Of a stretch of DNA of 49,368 nucleotides, positions 9,860 through 20,258 are shown in pieces. Numbering within the stretch: position 1 is the stretch's first letter; every line of letters starts with the position of its first letter. The notes beneath the pieces are model-generated. The model made no database searches. It saw only the letters and a list, made by a program, of their open reading frames with translations, and had not been told where the DNA came from. Origin of the DNA: Phreatobacter sp. (GTDB lineage: Bacteria; Pseudomonadota; Alphaproteobacteria; Rhizobiales; Phreatobacteraceae); the NCBI RefSeq assembly GCF_030691135.1, contig NZ_JAUYFA010000032.1, positions 1-49,368 on the forward strand. Direction: 5' to 3'. A program made the position numbers and the translations under genes.

Positions 9860-11573
9860 AGACGTGCTTTTCCCCGGCGCCGCCCGGATGGGTCACCGCG
9901 CCGTCAACTGCAGGTCCGACCTGCTGGGCGAATTTCCAGATGGCGCCCGAGCCGAATTCCGTAGGCTTCGGGCCTGTCCAAGCCTTCTTACGCGCCCGCA
10001 ATTCGGCAGCCGTAAGGCGAACTTTGAGCGTTCCCTTGACGGCGTCGATTTCGATCATGTCGCCGTCGCGCAGCAGCGCGATGGGACCGCCGACCTGCGC
10101 CTCCGGCCCGACATGGCCGATGCAGAAACCGCGCGTCGCACCGGAAAAGCGGCCGTCGGTGATCAGGGCGACCTTGTCGCCCATGCCCTGGCCGTAAAGC
10201 GCGGCGGTGGTCGCGAGCATCTCGCGCATGCCCGGTCCACCCTTCGGGCCCTCATAGCGGATGACGATGACCTCGCCGTCGCGGATGGTGCGGTCGGTAA
10301 CCGCCTTGAAGCACTCTTCCTCACGGTCGAAACAGCGCGCCGGCCCCTTGAACTTCAGGGTCTTCATACCGGCGACCTTCACGATCGCCCCGTCGGGCGC
10401 AAGATTGCCCTTGAGGCCGACGACGCCGCCGGTCTTGGTGATGGGCTTCGTCGTCGGATAGACGACATCCTGGTCCGGGTTCCACTTCACCGAAGCAAGG
10501 TTCTCGGCCATGGTCCGGCCGGTCACGGTCATGCAGTCACCGTGCAGATAGCCGCCGTCGAGCAGCGCCTTCATCAGAAGCGGAATACCGCCAGCCTCGA
10601 ACAGATCCTTGGCGACATATTTTCCGCCTGGCTTCAGGTCGGCGATATAGGGCGTCTTCTTGAAGATCTCGGCGACGTCGAAGAGGTCGAACTTGATCCC
10701 GCATTCATGTGCCATGGCCGGCAGGTGGAGGGCGGCATTGGTCGAGCCGCCCGACGCGGCGACGACTGTCGCGGCATTCTCCAGCGCCTTGCGGGTGACG
10801 ATGTCGCGCGGGCGGATGCCGCGGGCGATCAGCTCCATCACCTTCTCGCCGGCGGCGTAGCAGAAGGCGTCGCGGATGTCGTAAGGCGCCGGTGCACCCG
10901 CCGAATAGGGCAAGGCGAGACCGATGGCTTCCGACACGGTCGCCATGGTGTTGGCGGTGAACTGGGCGCCGCAGGCACCTGCCGAAGGCGCGCCCACCCG
11001 CTCGAGCTCATCGAGGTCCTCGTCGGACATGGCGCCGACCGAATGCTGGCCGACCGCCTCGAACAGGTCCTGGACCGTCACCTGCCGGCCGCGGAACGTG
11101 CCCGGCAGGATCGAGCCGCCATAGATGAAGATCGAGGGCACGTTGAGCCGGATCATCGCCATCATCATGCCCGGCAGCGACTTGTCGCAGCCGGCGAGAC
11201 CGACCAGCGCGTCATAAGCATGGCCGCGCATCGACAGTTCGACCGAGTCGGCGATGATCTCGCGGGACGGCAGCGAGGACTTCATGCCGGCATGGCCCAT
11301 GGCGATGCCGTCGGTGACCGTGATGGTGCAGAACTCGCGGGGCGTGCCCTGGGCGGATTCGACGCCCTTCTTGACCGCCTGCGCCTGGCGCATGAGGGCG
11401 ATATTGCAAGGCGCGGCCTCGTTCCAGCAAGTCGCGACGCCGACGAAGGGCTGGTGGATCTGCTTGGTCGTCAGGCCCATCGCATAGAGGTAGGATCGGT
11501 GCGGCGCCCGCGACGGGCCTTCCGTCACGTGCCGGCTGGGCAACTTCGCCTTGTCGTAGGTGAAACCGCTCAT
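9846..11573 (-). CDS. ilvD: Dihydroxy-acid dehydratase
   Basis: 575-residue Fe-S enzyme converting dihydroxy-acids to 2-keto acids in valine and isoleucine synthesis. The frame is open to 11843, but the family start [19 protein letters not shown] corresponds to the ATG at 11573, with GGGAG upstream. Cluster and active-site signatures are [44 protein letters not shown] and the C-terminal [21 protein letters not shown]. Its 3' end overlaps the exoR-like gene by 14 bp. Confidence 0.96.
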   Translation of the reverse strand: MSGFTYDKAKLPSRHVTEGPSRAPHRSYLYAMGLTTKQIHQPFVGVATCWNEAAPCNIALMRQAQAVKKGVESAQGTPREFCTITVTDGIAMGHAGMKSSLPSREIIADSVELSMRGHAYDALVGLAGCDKSLPGMMMAMIRLNVPSIFIYGGSILPGTFRGRQVTVQDLFEAVGQHSVGAMSDEDLDELERVGAPSAGACGAQFTANTMATVSEAIGLALPYSAGAPAPYDIRDAFCYAAGEKVMELIARGIRPRDIVTRKALENAATVVAASGGSTNAALHLPAMAHECGIKFDLFDVAEIFKKTPYIADLKPGGKYVAKDLFEAGGIPLLMKALLDGGYLHGDCMTVTGRTMAENLASVKWNPDQDVVYPTTKPITKTGGVVGLKGNLAPDGAIVKVAGMKTLKFKGPARCFDREEECFKAVTDRTIRDGEVIVIRYEGPKGGPGMREMLATTAALYGQGMGDKVALITDGRFSGATRGFCIGHVGPEAQVGGPIALLRDGDMIEIDAVKGTLKVRLTAAELRARKKAWTGPKPTEFGSGAIWKFAQQVGPAVDGAVTHPGGAGEKHVYADI

Positions 11574-11883
11574 CGGACAGCTCCCGCATGGAACGAGCCG
11601 GGCGGGACGCTGGGCGAACATTGGAGACGAAATACAGGTGTCATCTACGCCGGGGCCATAGAAAGGTTCCACGCGAGAGCGGGAACGGGGATGTTTACCC
11701 TTGAATTCTAGCGCTTCGGCCTGTGGCGGGATTGCGGCAAAACATGGTGAACGGATCTTCGCGCTGCGCACTGTTGCAGGCTGTTGCCGAAAGGACACGA
11801 AAAGGCAGGCGCGCTGGACACGTCGGCCTGCCCGGTCAGACAAAAAAAGCTGAAATGGCCTACTTTCCGACCTGCCGGCCCGC
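11574..11883. other. 310-bp intergenic stretch between valS and ilvD
   Basis: It separates the valS stop from the ilvD start, both on the minus strand, so it should contain the valS terminator and the ilvD promoter. A run of seven A (11842-11848) reads as a T-tract on the minus strand, but only a weak 4-bp stem precedes it. I see no convincing gene, tRNA or strong hairpin. Confidence 0.5.
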
Positions 11884-14568
11884 TCAGCCGAGCGCCGCCA
11901 GTCGCTGAAGCGCCGCCTCGACGCTCTTGCGCCGCTCCGCTGCCTCGGCCCGCTTCTCGTGCTGCTCGGCGACTACGTCTTCGCCGGCGCGGGTCATGAA
12001 ATTGGCATTGTTCAGCTTGGCATCGCAGCGCGCGATGTCGCTCTCAGCTTCCTTCAGCGCCTTGGTGAGGCGCGACCGCTCGGCAGAGACGTCGATCAGG
12101 CCCGCCATCGGCAGGGCGAGCGTCTCGCCGCGCACGACGATCTGCACCGATCCTGCCGGGGCCTCGGAAGACAAGGTCAAGCCCGAGAGCCTCGCAAGAC
12201 GGTTGAGCAGATCGCCATAACGCTCTGACAGAGATCGCGTCCTCTCGGATGGCGACAACAGGACGAGCGGCACCTGCGTACCCGGCGCGACGTTCATCTC
12301 CGCGCGGACCGAGCGGATGGCGGTGATGGCGTCCACCAGCCAGCCGATTTCCGCCTCTGCCGCCTCGTCCACCAGTCCGTCGAGAACCGGCCAGGGGCTC
12401 AGCGCCAGAACGCCCTCGCGGGCGGGCCCCGTCTCGCCCGTCACCGCCCACAATTCCTCGGTGATGAAGGGCATGAAGGGGTGCAGCAGTTTCAGGATCT
12501 GGTCGAGGGTCCAGGCGGTCGCCGCGCGCACCTCGGCCTTCGCCGCCTCGTCAGTGCCGGTGAAGATCGGCTTGGCGAATTCGAGGAACCAGTCGCAGAA
12601 AATGTTCCAGACGAAGCGATAGGTGGCGCCGGCCGCCTCGTTATAGCGATAGGCCTGGATCGCCGCCTCGGTCTCGGCCACGGCCTTCGCCGTCTCGCCG
12701 ACGATCCACCGCGCGAGCGTCGTCTTCACCGCAGCGGGGTCGAAACCGGAGACACGCTGGCACTCGTTCATCTCCGCGAAGCGCGCCGCGTTCCACAGCT
12801 TTGTCGCGAAGTTGCGATAGCCCTCGACGCGCGAGCGCGCGAACTTGACGTCCGAACCCTGGCTCGCCTGGGCGACCAGCGCGAAGCGCAGCGCATCGGC
12901 GCCGAACTCGTCGATGAGGCCGAGTGGATCGACGACATTGCCGAGCGTCTTCGACATCTTGCGACCCTTGTCGTCGCGCACGAGGCCATGGATAACGACG
13001 TCGGAGAAGGGTTTGTCCCCCATGAAGTGCAGACCCAGCATCATCATCCGGGCGACCCAGAAGAAGATGATGTCGAAGCCGGTGACGAGGGTCGCGGTCG
13101 GATAGAACCGCTTCAGTTCCTGCGTGTCGTCCGGCCAGCCGAGCGTCGAGAAGGGCCAAAGGCCTGACGAGAACCAGGTGTCGAGCACGTCGGGGTCGCG
13201 GGTCAGCGGGACCCCTGCCCGGCAGAAATGCGCGTCCGCCTGAGCCTGAGCCTCGGCTTCGGTCGCCGCGACGAAGACCGCGCCGTCCTCGGCATACCAG
13301 GCGGGAATCTGGTGGCCCCACCAGAGCTGGCGCGAGATGCACCAGGGCTGGATATTCTCCAGCCAGCGGAAATAGTCACCGGCGAAGCGCTCCGGCACGA
13401 AGCGCGTCTCGCCGCTGCGGACAGCCGCGAGCGCCGGCTTCGCCAGGGTGGCGGCGTCGACATACCACTGCTCGGTCAGCCAGGGCTCGACTACCGCGCC
13501 ACCGCGCTGGGCATGCGGCACCATATGGGTATGCGGCTCGATCTTCTCGACCAGCCCGAGCGCCTCCAGGTCCGCCACCACCTTTTTGCGCGCTTCGAAA
13601 CGCGGCAGGCCGCGATAGGCCTCCGGCGCGTTTTCGTTGATCACGGCCGCAGCGTCGAAAATGTTGATGAGCGGCAGGTCGTGCCGCTTGCCCACCTCGA
13701 AATCGTTGAAATCGTGGGCCGGCGTGATCTTTACCGCGCCCGACCCCTTTTCCGGATCGGAATAGGTGTCGCCGACGATCGGAATTTCCCGGCCGACCAG
13801 CGGCAGCACCACGGTCTTGCCGATGAGATGCCTGTAGCGCTCGTCCTCGGGATGAACGGCAACGGCCGTATCGCCCAGCATGGTCTCGGGCCGCGTCGTC
13901 GCCACCGTGATGAACTGCGTCGGGTCATCCTTCAGCGGATAGTTGAAGTGCCAAAGGTGGCCCTTCACCTCGAGGGAATCGACCTCGAGGTCGGAGATCG
14001 CCGAGCGGAACTCCGGGTCCCAGTTGACCAGGCGGTTGTCGCGATAGATCAGGCCGGCCTTGTGCAGGTCGACGAAGACCTTGGTGACGGCGCGGACCAT
14101 CTGGTCCGAGGCCTCGCCATGCGCACCCATGGTGAAGCGCTCGCGCGACCAGTCGCAGGAGGCGCCGAGGCGCTTCAGCTGGTTGAAGATGGTGCCGCCG
14201 CTCTCGGCCTTCCACTCCCAGACCTTCTCGATGAAGACCTCGCGGCCGAGATCGCGCATCTGGATCTGCTTGTCCGCCAGCTGGCGCGACACGACGAGCT
14301 GGGTCGCGATGCCGGCATGGTCCGTACCCGGCTGCCAGAGCACGTCCTTGCCGCGCATGCGCTCGTAGCGGCACAGCACGTCCTGCAGCGTGTTGTTGAG
14401 GGCATGTCCCATATGCAGCGAGCCGGTGACGTTCGGCGGCGGGATCATGATCGCGTAGGTTTCGGCGCCCGCACGGTCGGGCCGGCCGGCCCTGAAGGCC
14501 TCGGCCTTGTCCCATGCGGCCGCGATGCGGGCCTCGATATCCTTGGGCGAATAGGTCTTCTCGAGCAT
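11884..14568 (-). CDS. valS: Valyl-tRNA synthetase
   Basis: 894-residue class I synthetase charging tRNA-Val, with an editing domain that removes mis-charged Thr. The start [15 protein letters not shown] at 14568 matches the family; 100 further upstream codons in frame are not conserved and would cover the MFS promoter. Motifs are [14 protein letters not shown] (HIGH region), the CP1 editing domain with [18 protein letters not shown], and [12 protein letters not shown] (KMSKS). A C-terminal coiled coil of about 65 residues ends [10 protein letters not shown]. It is divergent from the MFS gene with a 124-bp gap. Confidence 0.97.
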   Translation of the reverse strand: MLEKTYSPKDIEARIAAAWDKAEAFRAGRPDRAGAETYAIMIPPPNVTGSLHMGHALNNTLQDVLCRYERMRGKDVLWQPGTDHAGIATQLVVSRQLADKQIQMRDLGREVFIEKVWEWKAESGGTIFNQLKRLGASCDWSRERFTMGAHGEASDQMVRAVTKVFVDLHKAGLIYRDNRLVNWDPEFRSAISDLEVDSLEVKGHLWHFNYPLKDDPTQFITVATTRPETMLGDTAVAVHPEDERYRHLIGKTVVLPLVGREIPIVGDTYSDPEKGSGAVKITPAHDFNDFEVGKRHDLPLINIFDAAAVINENAPEAYRGLPRFEARKKVVADLEALGLVEKIEPHTHMVPHAQRGGAVVEPWLTEQWYVDAATLAKPALAAVRSGETRFVPERFAGDYFRWLENIQPWCISRQLWWGHQIPAWYAEDGAVFVAATEAEAQAQADAHFCRAGVPLTRDPDVLDTWFSSGLWPFSTLGWPDDTQELKRFYPTATLVTGFDIIFFWVARMMMLGLHFMGDKPFSDVVIHGLVRDDKGRKMSKTLGNVVDPLGLIDEFGADALRFALVAQASQGSDVKFARSRVEGYRNFATKLWNAARFAEMNECQRVSGFDPAAVKTTLARWIVGETAKAVAETEAAIQAYRYNEAAGATYRFVWNIFCDWFLEFAKPIFTGTDEAAKAEVRAATAWTLDQILKLLHPFMPFITEELWAVTGETGPAREGVLALSPWPVLDGLVDEAAEAEIGWLVDAITAIRSVRAEMNVAPGTQVPLVLLSPSERTRSLSERYGDLLNRLARLSGLTLSSEAPAGSVQIVVRGETLALPMAGLIDVSAERSRLTKALKEAESDIARCDAKLNNANFMTRAGEDVVAEQHEKRAEAAERRKSVEAALQRLAALG

Positions 14569-14692
14569 GACGGTCCGGCGGCTGTGCGGCGATGGGTGCG
14601 CACCAAAGCCGCGCCCGGACCGAGAAGTCAACATTTCTGCCATGCGAAGCCGTGACTTGCCGCAGTGCGGAAACAGGGCACATAGGCTGTCG

Positions 14693-15907
14693 ATGACACA
14701 GCCCGACGCCGATGTCCTGCCTCCCGACGCCGTGCCGTGGCGGGCGCTGTTCCTCCTGGGGTCGGCCTCCTTCGCCTCGTCCGCGGGTCTGCGCTTCTGC
14801 GATCCGCTGCTGCCCAAGCTGGCCGACGCCTTCCAGACCACCCCCGGGGCCGCTGCGATCGTCGTCACCGCCTATGGACTGGCCTATGGCGGTTTCCAGC
14901 TCGTCACCGGCCCGCTCGGCGACCGCTACGGCAAGGTTCGCATGATCGCCCTTGGTGCCACGCTCTGCGGCCTGTTCACCCTCGCCTGCGCCTTCGCGAC
15001 CTCGCTGGAGCAGATCGCCCTGTTTCGCTTCCTGGCGGGGCTGACGGGCGCCGCCATCATTCCCAATTGCCTCGCCTTCATCGGCGACACGATTCCGCTC
15101 GCCCAGAGACAGGCGGTGCTGGCGCGCTACATGATCTTCATGAGCTCGGGCGCCATCAGCGGCCAGGCCGTCGGCGGCCTGCTCGCCGACGCCTTCGGCT
15201 GGCAGGCGGCCTTCGTCATGGTCGGCGGATTCATGATCGCCGCCGGCCTGACGCTCACCATCCAGTTGCGGAGCAATCCCGTCCTGTCGCGCCGTATCGC
15301 GGTTCCTGCCGGCGGGCTCGCCGGCTCGTTCCGCCAGATCCTCGCCAGTGGCCGCACCCCGCTCGGCCGCCTCGTCCTGGCGACGGTGACGGTGGAGGCC
15401 GTGCTCTATATCGGCGCCTTCACCTTCGTCGGCGCCCACCTGCACGACAAGTTCGAGGTGAGTTTCACGGTCATCGGCATCATGACCGCGCTGGCAGCCG
15501 TCGGCGCCGTCGCCTATTCGTCCTTTGCGCCGATGCTTCTGGCGAGGTTCTCGCAATCGAGCCTCCTCGCCATGTCCGGCGCGGCCTTCAGTGTGAGCTT
15601 CGTGGTCATCGCACTCTCCCCGTGGCTCTGGCTGGTGGGCGTGGCGATCGTGCTTTGCGGTGCAGCCTTCGCACTGTTCCACAACGCGCTGCAGATCATG
15701 GCGACGCAGATCAATCCGGAGGCCCGCGGCGCCTCCATCGCGACTTTCGCCTTCTGCTTCTTCGCCGGGCAGACGCTGGGTGTTCTGTGCACCAGCGTAA
15801 TGTTCGACCGCTACGGCCCCGAACCGATCTTCCTGGTGGCGGCGGCATTGACGCCCATCATGGCCCTGGTGTTCCGGGCCCGCCTCAAGGCCATGCAGAA
15901 GACCTGA
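14693..15907 (+). CDS. Major facilitator superfamily transporter
   Basis: 404-residue inner-membrane transporter with about 12 predicted helices. The start MTQPDADVLPPDA at 14693 avoids overlap with the valS start. The MFS signature between helices 2 and 3 is visible as GPLGDRYGKVRMI. The overall pattern is that of the drug:H+ antiporter / arabinose-efflux type. The substrate is unknown. It is divergent from valS and convergent with popZ (6-bp gap). Confidence 0.88.
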   Translation: MTQPDADVLPPDAVPWRALFLLGSASFASSAGLRFCDPLLPKLADAFQTTPGAAAIVVTAYGLAYGGFQLVTGPLGDRYGKVRMIALGATLCGLFTLACAFATSLEQIALFRFLAGLTGAAIIPNCLAFIGDTIPLAQRQAVLARYMIFMSSGAISGQAVGGLLADAFGWQAAFVMVGGFMIAAGLTLTIQLRSNPVLSRRIAVPAGGLAGSFRQILASGRTPLGRLVLATVTVEAVLYIGAFTFVGAHLHDKFEVSFTVIGIMTALAAVGAVAYSSFAPMLLARFSQSSLLAMSGAAFSVSFVVIALSPWLWLVGVAIVLCGAAFALFHNALQIMATQINPEARGASIATFAFCFFAGQTLGVLCTSVMFDRYGPEPIFLVAAALTPIMALVFRARLKAMQKT

Positions 15908-15913
15908 GCCGGT

Positions 15914-16546
15914 TCAGCGACCAGGACCGCGCGATACGCGCTCGATTTCGGCCCGGACGAGCCGCTCGACGAGTTGCGGCAGGTTGTCGTCGAGCCAGGT
16001 CTTGAGCATCGGACGCAGCATGTCGCGGAGCAGATCCTCGATGGTGCGGTTCCCGCCGACCATCATGGAACTCGCCAGGGAGCCGAAGGCCGCACCGACG
16101 GCGGCATTGGCCTCGGCCGAGAGCAGCGGAGAGGCCGCGACCAGCGGGGCCGGTGCGGCATAGCGCTCCGGGGGAGAATCGATGAAGTCCAGATCGGCCC
16201 GCTGGGAGATCGGCTTGATCATGCCCATCCGTTCGGGCACGGCGTCGGCCTTACTCAGCTCGAAAATGTCGGGTTCGGGCGGCGCGGCTTTCGGCGGAGC
16301 CGGGGGCGGTGGAGGCGGAGGAGGCGCCGGTTCCTCGTCCATCGCGTCGAACCCGGCGAGAAGCGCGTCGATATCGTCCTGGGACTTCGGCGCTTCCTCG
16401 GCGGCCGGTTCCGGCGCCGGCGGAGGTGGCGGCGGAGCGGCCTTGGCAGCCGGCGCCTTGGCCGGCTCGTCGTCGGCGATGATCCTGCGGATTGACGCCA
16501 GGATTTCCTCCATCGACGGTTCGTTCGCCTTGGCCGCCTGTGACAT
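15914..16546 (-). CDS. popZ: Polar organizing protein PopZ (DUF2497)
   Basis: 210-residue protein forming the polar hub that anchors the chromosome origin in alphaproteobacteria. It has the expected three parts: an N-terminal helix with EPSMEEILASIRRIIADDEP near residues 9-28, a long Pro/Ala/Glu-rich disordered middle with two proline runs, and a C-terminal helical assembly domain (RTIEDLLRDMLRPMLKTWLDDNLPQLVERLVRAEI). The start MSQAAKANEPS at 16546 matches the family. Its neighbours valS and tolC are typical for Hyphomicrobiales. Confidence 0.92.
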   Translation of the reverse strand: MSQAAKANEPSMEEILASIRRIIADDEPAKAPAAKAAPPPPPPAPEPAAEEAPKSQDDIDALLAGFDAMDEEPAPPPPPPPPAPPKAAPPEPDIFELSKADAVPERMGMIKPISQRADLDFIDSPPERYAAPAPLVAASPLLSAEANAAVGAAFGSLASSMMVGGNRTIEDLLRDMLRPMLKTWLDDNLPQLVERLVRAEIERVSRGPGR

Positions 16547-16714
16547 CCCCGCCCACCTCAACCGTCGCACGCATCAGAAGCGAAGGGCAAAAATTCGGCC
16601 CAAAAGCCGAATCGCTCCCGAATCAACTGCGTCGACTATGCACCGCCACGGCATATGTAGCCAACGCGCGCCGCACCGATCCACAGCCAAAGTCGGCAGC
16701 GGATTGACGCGGGA

Positions 16715-18136
16715 TCAGCGGCCGTCCGGGGTGCGAACGCCGATCCACTGGTCACGGACCTGATTGTAATGTGTGGTGGGGTCGAAAATCTCGGTGCGCA
16801 GCGCCAGGCGGCTGCCGTTCAGGCGCCCCATGGCGGAGAGGACCGAATAGGACAGCACGACGCGGTCACGCTGGGCGCGAACCAGCGCGACGCGGGCTTC
16901 GGTCAGGGTTTGCGTCGCGTTCAGCACGTCGATGATGGTGCGCTGGCCGACCTTGTACTCCTCGCGAATGCCGTTGACCGCGATATCCTGCGAGCGCACC
17001 TGCACTTCGGCCGCCTGGATCTGCGCGCGCGACGCCTCGAGCGCCGCCCAGGACTGGGTCACCGCCTGCCGCACGCTCGCCGCTGCCGTCTCGATCTGGA
17101 TGCGGCGTTGGCCGTAGCTCTCCTTGGCCGCCCTGATCGTCGCGTAGTCGCGCCCGCCATTGGCGAAGATCGGAATGGTCAGCGTCATCCCGACGGCCGC
17201 CGACACGGATTGGCCGCTTGCGGAGGACTGCTCGGCGGCACGGGTCAAGCTCGCCGACAGGCCAAGCGTCGGATACAGCGCCGATTCGGCGATCCGCACC
17301 TGAAGAAGCTGCGAATCGGCGCCGTGGCGGGCGCCGCGGATCGCGGGATGCTCGGTCTGCCCGGCGATGACGGCCGCGTCGAGGTTGCGGGGCAGCAGCC
17401 GCTCGATGGTGCGGGCAGGCGTCAGGCGGGCCGGCTGGACGCCGACCTGCTGCATGTAAACGGACCGTGCATTGGCGAGGTCGGATTCGGCACCGGTCGC
17501 CACCGCGATCGCCGCCTGAAGCGCCGATTCGGCGAGCGCCACGTCGGTGCGCGTCACCTCGCCGACATTGAACCGATCGCGGGTGGCGCGGAGCTGCTCG
17601 CGCAAAACCTCGACGTTGCGGCGTCGGAGGTCGAGGACCGCCTGCTCGCGCAGGACATTCATGTGGGCCGTTGCCGAGGCGAGGAGGACGGTCTGTTCGG
17701 CATTGCGCAGGGTCTCGCGCGCCGCCAACACGTTCTGGTCGGCCTGGCGAACCGAATTGGTGGTGCGATTCCCGTCGAACAGCGGCTGGGTGACCGACAG
17801 CGTAGCGGCCCTCGGAGCCGAGCGGATCGCCCGCGAGGAGCCTGGACCCGTTCCGACATAGGTCGAAGCGCCGACGCTCGATTCATTGTATTGCCCTGCC
17901 GCGGTAATCGTGGCGTTGACGGACGGGCGATAGCCCGACAGGGCTGCCGGAACCCCCTCGTTCGCCACGCGAACGCCCGCACGGGCGGCATTCAGGTCTG
18001 GATTGTTGCGGTAGGCCTGGACGAGGGTCTGCTCGATGGACTGGGCCTGAGCGAGCGGGGCGGACAAAATGATGGAAGCGAACGCAACGGACACTACCGT
18101 CGCGGAGCGCGCACGAGACCTCGTGGCTCCGGTCAT
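16715..18136 (-). CDS. tolC: TolC-family outer-membrane channel protein
   Basis: 473-residue outer-membrane efflux protein that forms the exit duct for type I secretion and RND pumps. The start MTGATRSRARSATVV at 18136 gives a normal signal peptide ending APLAQAQS. Two repeated OEP domains are visible, each with long helices: NNPDLNAARAGVRVANEGVPAALSGYRPS near the N-terminus and VGQRTIIDVLNATQTLTEARVALVRAQRDRVVLSYSVL near the C-terminus. It follows the pcm-like gene on the same strand after a 163-bp gap. Confidence 0.93.
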   Translation of the reverse strand: MTGATRSRARSATVVSVAFASIILSAPLAQAQSIEQTLVQAYRNNPDLNAARAGVRVANEGVPAALSGYRPSVNATITAAGQYNESSVGASTYVGTGPGSSRAIRSAPRAATLSVTQPLFDGNRTTNSVRQADQNVLAARETLRNAEQTVLLASATAHMNVLREQAVLDLRRRNVEVLREQLRATRDRFNVGEVTRTDVALAESALQAAIAVATGAESDLANARSVYMQQVGVQPARLTPARTIERLLPRNLDAAVIAGQTEHPAIRGARHGADSQLLQVRIAESALYPTLGLSASLTRAAEQSSASGQSVSAAVGMTLTIPIFANGGRDYATIRAAKESYGQRRIQIETAAASVRQAVTQSWAALEASRAQIQAAEVQVRSQDIAVNGIREEYKVGQRTIIDVLNATQTLTEARVALVRAQRDRVVLSYSVLSAMGRLNGSRLALRTEIFDPTTHYNQVRDQWIGVRTPDGR

Positions 18137-18299
18137 GGACAACACCTGCTTTTTGGCGCCACCCCGGAGCGATCCGCCACGACCCCAAGGCACTGGCGAC
18201 AAGGGTTAATGAAAACCGCGCGCCGAGGGAACCCCCGCAGGCGGTCTAGTCCACGCTTCCCTGCCCCTGTGGGACAAGTCGGCAACACCTGTCGCTTCG

Positions 18300-18965
18300 T
18301 CAGAAGACGAAGCCGCGCGGCTCGGCAAAACCCGGCAACAAGGGAATGGCGGCGTCGAAAGCCGGTCTCACGCTGAACTCCTGGCCGATCCTGACATGGA
18401 CCATGCATTTTGCGGCGCGCCCGGTCCCGACGACCGCCACGAGACGCCCGCCCTCGTTCAATTGCGCGAGCAAGCTCAGCGGAACGACCTCGGCGGCGCC
18501 CTGCAGGAGAATCACGTCGAACGGGCCGCGGTCCGCGGCTCCCGCGGCGAGCGATCCCTCGACGACTGTGACATGGGGCTCGCTGCCGAGCGCGGCGCGC
18601 GCTTGTGCCGCGAGTTCGGTATCCTCCTCGAGCGCGACGACCGAGCCGGCGATCCTTCCCAGCACCGCGCTGGAATAGCCGGTAGCGGAGCCCACATCGA
18701 GAACCCTGTCGGCTGTGCCGATAGTCGCGGCCTGGATCATCCGCGCCAGGACCATGGGCTCGACAAGGTAGCGCGCTCCGCGGCTGCCGTCCTCACCCTT
18801 CACGGCGAGGTCGTCGTCGAGATAGGCGAGAAGTCGCAGCGCGTCGGGGACGAAGTTTTCCCGCGGCACTGCCATCAGCGCGTCGACGATGCGACTATCC
18901 GTCACGTCATTCACGCGGATCTGGGTATCGACCATGGTCCGGCGCGCCCGGGCAAAATCCATCAT
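18300..18965 (-). CDS. pcm: Protein-L-isoaspartate O-methyltransferase family protein
   Basis: 221-residue SAM-dependent methyltransferase of the PCMT family that initiates repair of isoaspartyl residues. The SAM-binding motif is VLDVGSATGYSSAVLGRI near residues 88-105, followed by VALEED; PREN near residue 34 and LVEPMVLARM in the substrate region are family features. The typical SGYLTA motif is altered. A start ten codons in (MVDTQIRVND) is also possible. The pcm-tolC-popZ-valS order is common in Hyphomicrobiales. Confidence 0.87.
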   Translation of the reverse strand: MMDFARARRTMVDTQIRVNDVTDSRIVDALMAVPRENFVPDALRLLAYLDDDLAVKGEDGSRGARYLVEPMVLARMIQAATIGTADRVLDVGSATGYSSAVLGRIAGSVVALEEDTELAAQARAALGSEPHVTVVEGSLAAGAADRGPFDVILLQGAAEVVPLSLLAQLNEGGRLVAVVGTGRAAKCMVHVRIGQEFSVRPAFDAAIPLLPGFAEPRGFVF

Positions 18966-19148
18966 GGGCTCAATCCCTCGATCGCGGCACCGTCACGATG
19001 CCATCAGGCCGTCTCGTCGTGTCGTGTTTACCGGTGGTGCAGCCGAAAACGCAAGGCGCGTGACGTCAGCCGTGGGTTGTTGCGAGCCCCCCCGCCACCA
19101 TGCTAGAGCGAGCGCTCTCCGCGCCGGCTCGTCCGGCGATTTCGGGAT

Positions 19149-19222
19149 GGCCTCGTGGCGGAGTGGTTACGCAGAGGACTGCAAATCCTTGCACCCCGGT
19201 TCGATTCCGGGCGAGGCCTCCA
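19149..19222 (+). tRNA. tRNA-Cys (GCA)
   Basis: 74 bases with an encoded CCA end. The acceptor stem pairs GGCCTCG with CGAGGCC. The anticodon loop CTGCAAA carries GCA, the T arm is CCCGG-TTCGATT-CCGGG, and the discriminator base is U, as required for cysteine tRNA. Confidence 0.96.
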
Positions 19223-19238
19223 CCCTTCTCGACAAAAC

Positions 19239-19556
19239 TCAACTCTTCTTCGGCTGCAGGGCCGCGTTCACCCGCGGCCAGCGGCGGCCGATGGTGATCG
19301 TTAGTCGCCGGCGCGAGCGCCGCATACGCGGACTGTCGACCGAAAGAATCACAAAACCGACAGGAAACATCCAGGGGCCGAGCACCGGCAGGAAACTGAG
19401 CATGCCGCCGGCGATGAACGACCATCCCAATGCCTGCCTCTGCAAGCGCGTGCCCGGCAGCCGGTAGCGCCGACCGAAGACGACGGCCGAAACCGGCGGG
19501 CGGCCGATGACATCCGGGGAAACGGGTTCGAAGCTGGGCGGTCTGACGGTGTCCAT
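19239..19556 (-). CDS. Small membrane protein with conserved Gly/Pro hairpin
   Basis: 105 residues. Two closely spaced hydrophobic segments (GWSFIAGGMLSFLPVLGPW and FPVGFVILSV, about residues 44-73) are followed by a basic tail SPRMRRSRRRLTITIGRRW. Small proteins of this shape (xGWxxIxGGxLxFLPVLGxWMxPLGxxxLSxD, then Arg-rich) recur in Hyphomicrobiales as conserved hypotheticals, and this is the reason I regard it as real. The function is unknown. It is convergent with the tRNA-Cys gene and lies between two tRNA genes. Confidence 0.7.
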   Translation of the reverse strand: MDTVRPPSFEPVSPDVIGRPPVSAVVFGRRYRLPGTRLQRQALGWSFIAGGMLSFLPVLGPWMFPVGFVILSVDSPRMRRSRRRLTITIGRRWPRVNAALQPKKS

Positions 19557-19689
19557 GACGTTCAGTCATGACGGCGGCAACCCTTAGGATCAATGGTCTG
19601 CACGACCAAAATGTCACCCGGCGACGATTGGCCCTTGGCAATGGCGAAGCACCTGTGTTATTCGCGCCGCTCTCACGACGAGCACGTGA

Positions 19690-19764
19690 TCCTCGGTAGC
19701 TCAGTGGTAGAGCAACCGGCTGTTAACCGGTTGGTCGCTGGTTCGAATCCGGCCCGGGGAGCCA
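19690..19764 (+). tRNA. tRNA-Asn (GTT)
   Basis: 75 bases with an encoded CCA. The acceptor stem pairs TCCTCGG with CCGGGGA (one G-U pair). The anticodon stem ACCGG/CCGGT encloses CTGTTAA with anticodon GTT, and the T loop is TTCGAAT. Confidence 0.96.
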
Positions 19765-19772
19765 ATTCGAAG

Positions 19773-19807
19773 AACCCCCGAAGCGCAGACGCGCTCCGGG
19801 GGTTTTT
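19773..19807 (+). terminator. Intrinsic terminator after tRNA-Asn
   Basis: The stem AACCCCCGAAGCGC (19773-19786) pairs with GCGCTCCGGGGGTT (19791-19804), with one mismatch and an AGAC loop, followed at once by a T run. It begins 8 bases after the tRNA. Its 3' side is 30 bp from the stop of the convergent RsbW-like gene. Confidence 0.88.
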
Positions 19808-19836
19808 CTTGTTCGGGCGGGCGAAGTACCATTAGG

Positions 19837-20250
19837 TCAGCGGTCGAAATCTGCCGTAAGCACATTGCGTTGGCCGTCCCGCCGGTACCCGACGAAGCGC
19901 GTCATTTCCTTGACCAGATGAACCCCGAGCCCACCGACCTGCCGCTCCTCGACCGAAGCGGTGACATCGGGCGTCGCAGCTTCCACCAGCGGATCGAAAA
20001 GCGGAGCCTCGTCCTGGAAGATGAGCGACAGTGCATCCGGCTTCGCCACGAGACGGATATGAATCCAGCCATCCTCGCGATCGCGGTAGCCATGCATGAT
20101 GGCGTTCATGGAAAATTCTTCGGCGACCAGATGAAGCTTGAACCGCAACTCATCGGAGAGGGCCTGGGCTTCGCACCATGCGTCGATGAACGCCACGATC
20201 CGATCGATCTCTTCGATGGTGCTGCGTGCTTCGATCTCGGCGAAGTCCAT
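19837..20250 (-). CDS. RsbW/SpoIIAB-like ATP-binding anti-sigma or switch kinase
   Basis: 137-residue GHKL-fold ATPase (HATPase_c_2 type). The N box is LVAEEFSMNAIMHGY near residues 42-56, with Glu and Asn for Mg-ATP binding. The downstream ATP-lid glycines are in VGGLGVHLVKEM near residues 104-115. In partner switching such a protein phosphorylates its STAS antagonist and sequesters a target (sigma factor or other protein). It starts 8 bp after the STAS gene on the same strand. The target is not evident: no sigma factor gene is in the window. Confidence 0.86.
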   Translation of the reverse strand: MDFAEIEARSTIEEIDRIVAFIDAWCEAQALSDELRFKLHLVAEEFSMNAIMHGYRDREDGWIHIRLVAKPDALSLIFQDEAPLFDPLVEAATPDVTASVEERQVGGLGVHLVKEMTRFVGYRRDGQRNVLTADFDR

Positions 20251-20258
20251 GAGTCGAC

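Noticed and set aside
11836-11870. Intrinsic terminator for valS at the seven-T run
   Set aside because: No stem longer than about 4 bp precedes the T run on the minus strand.
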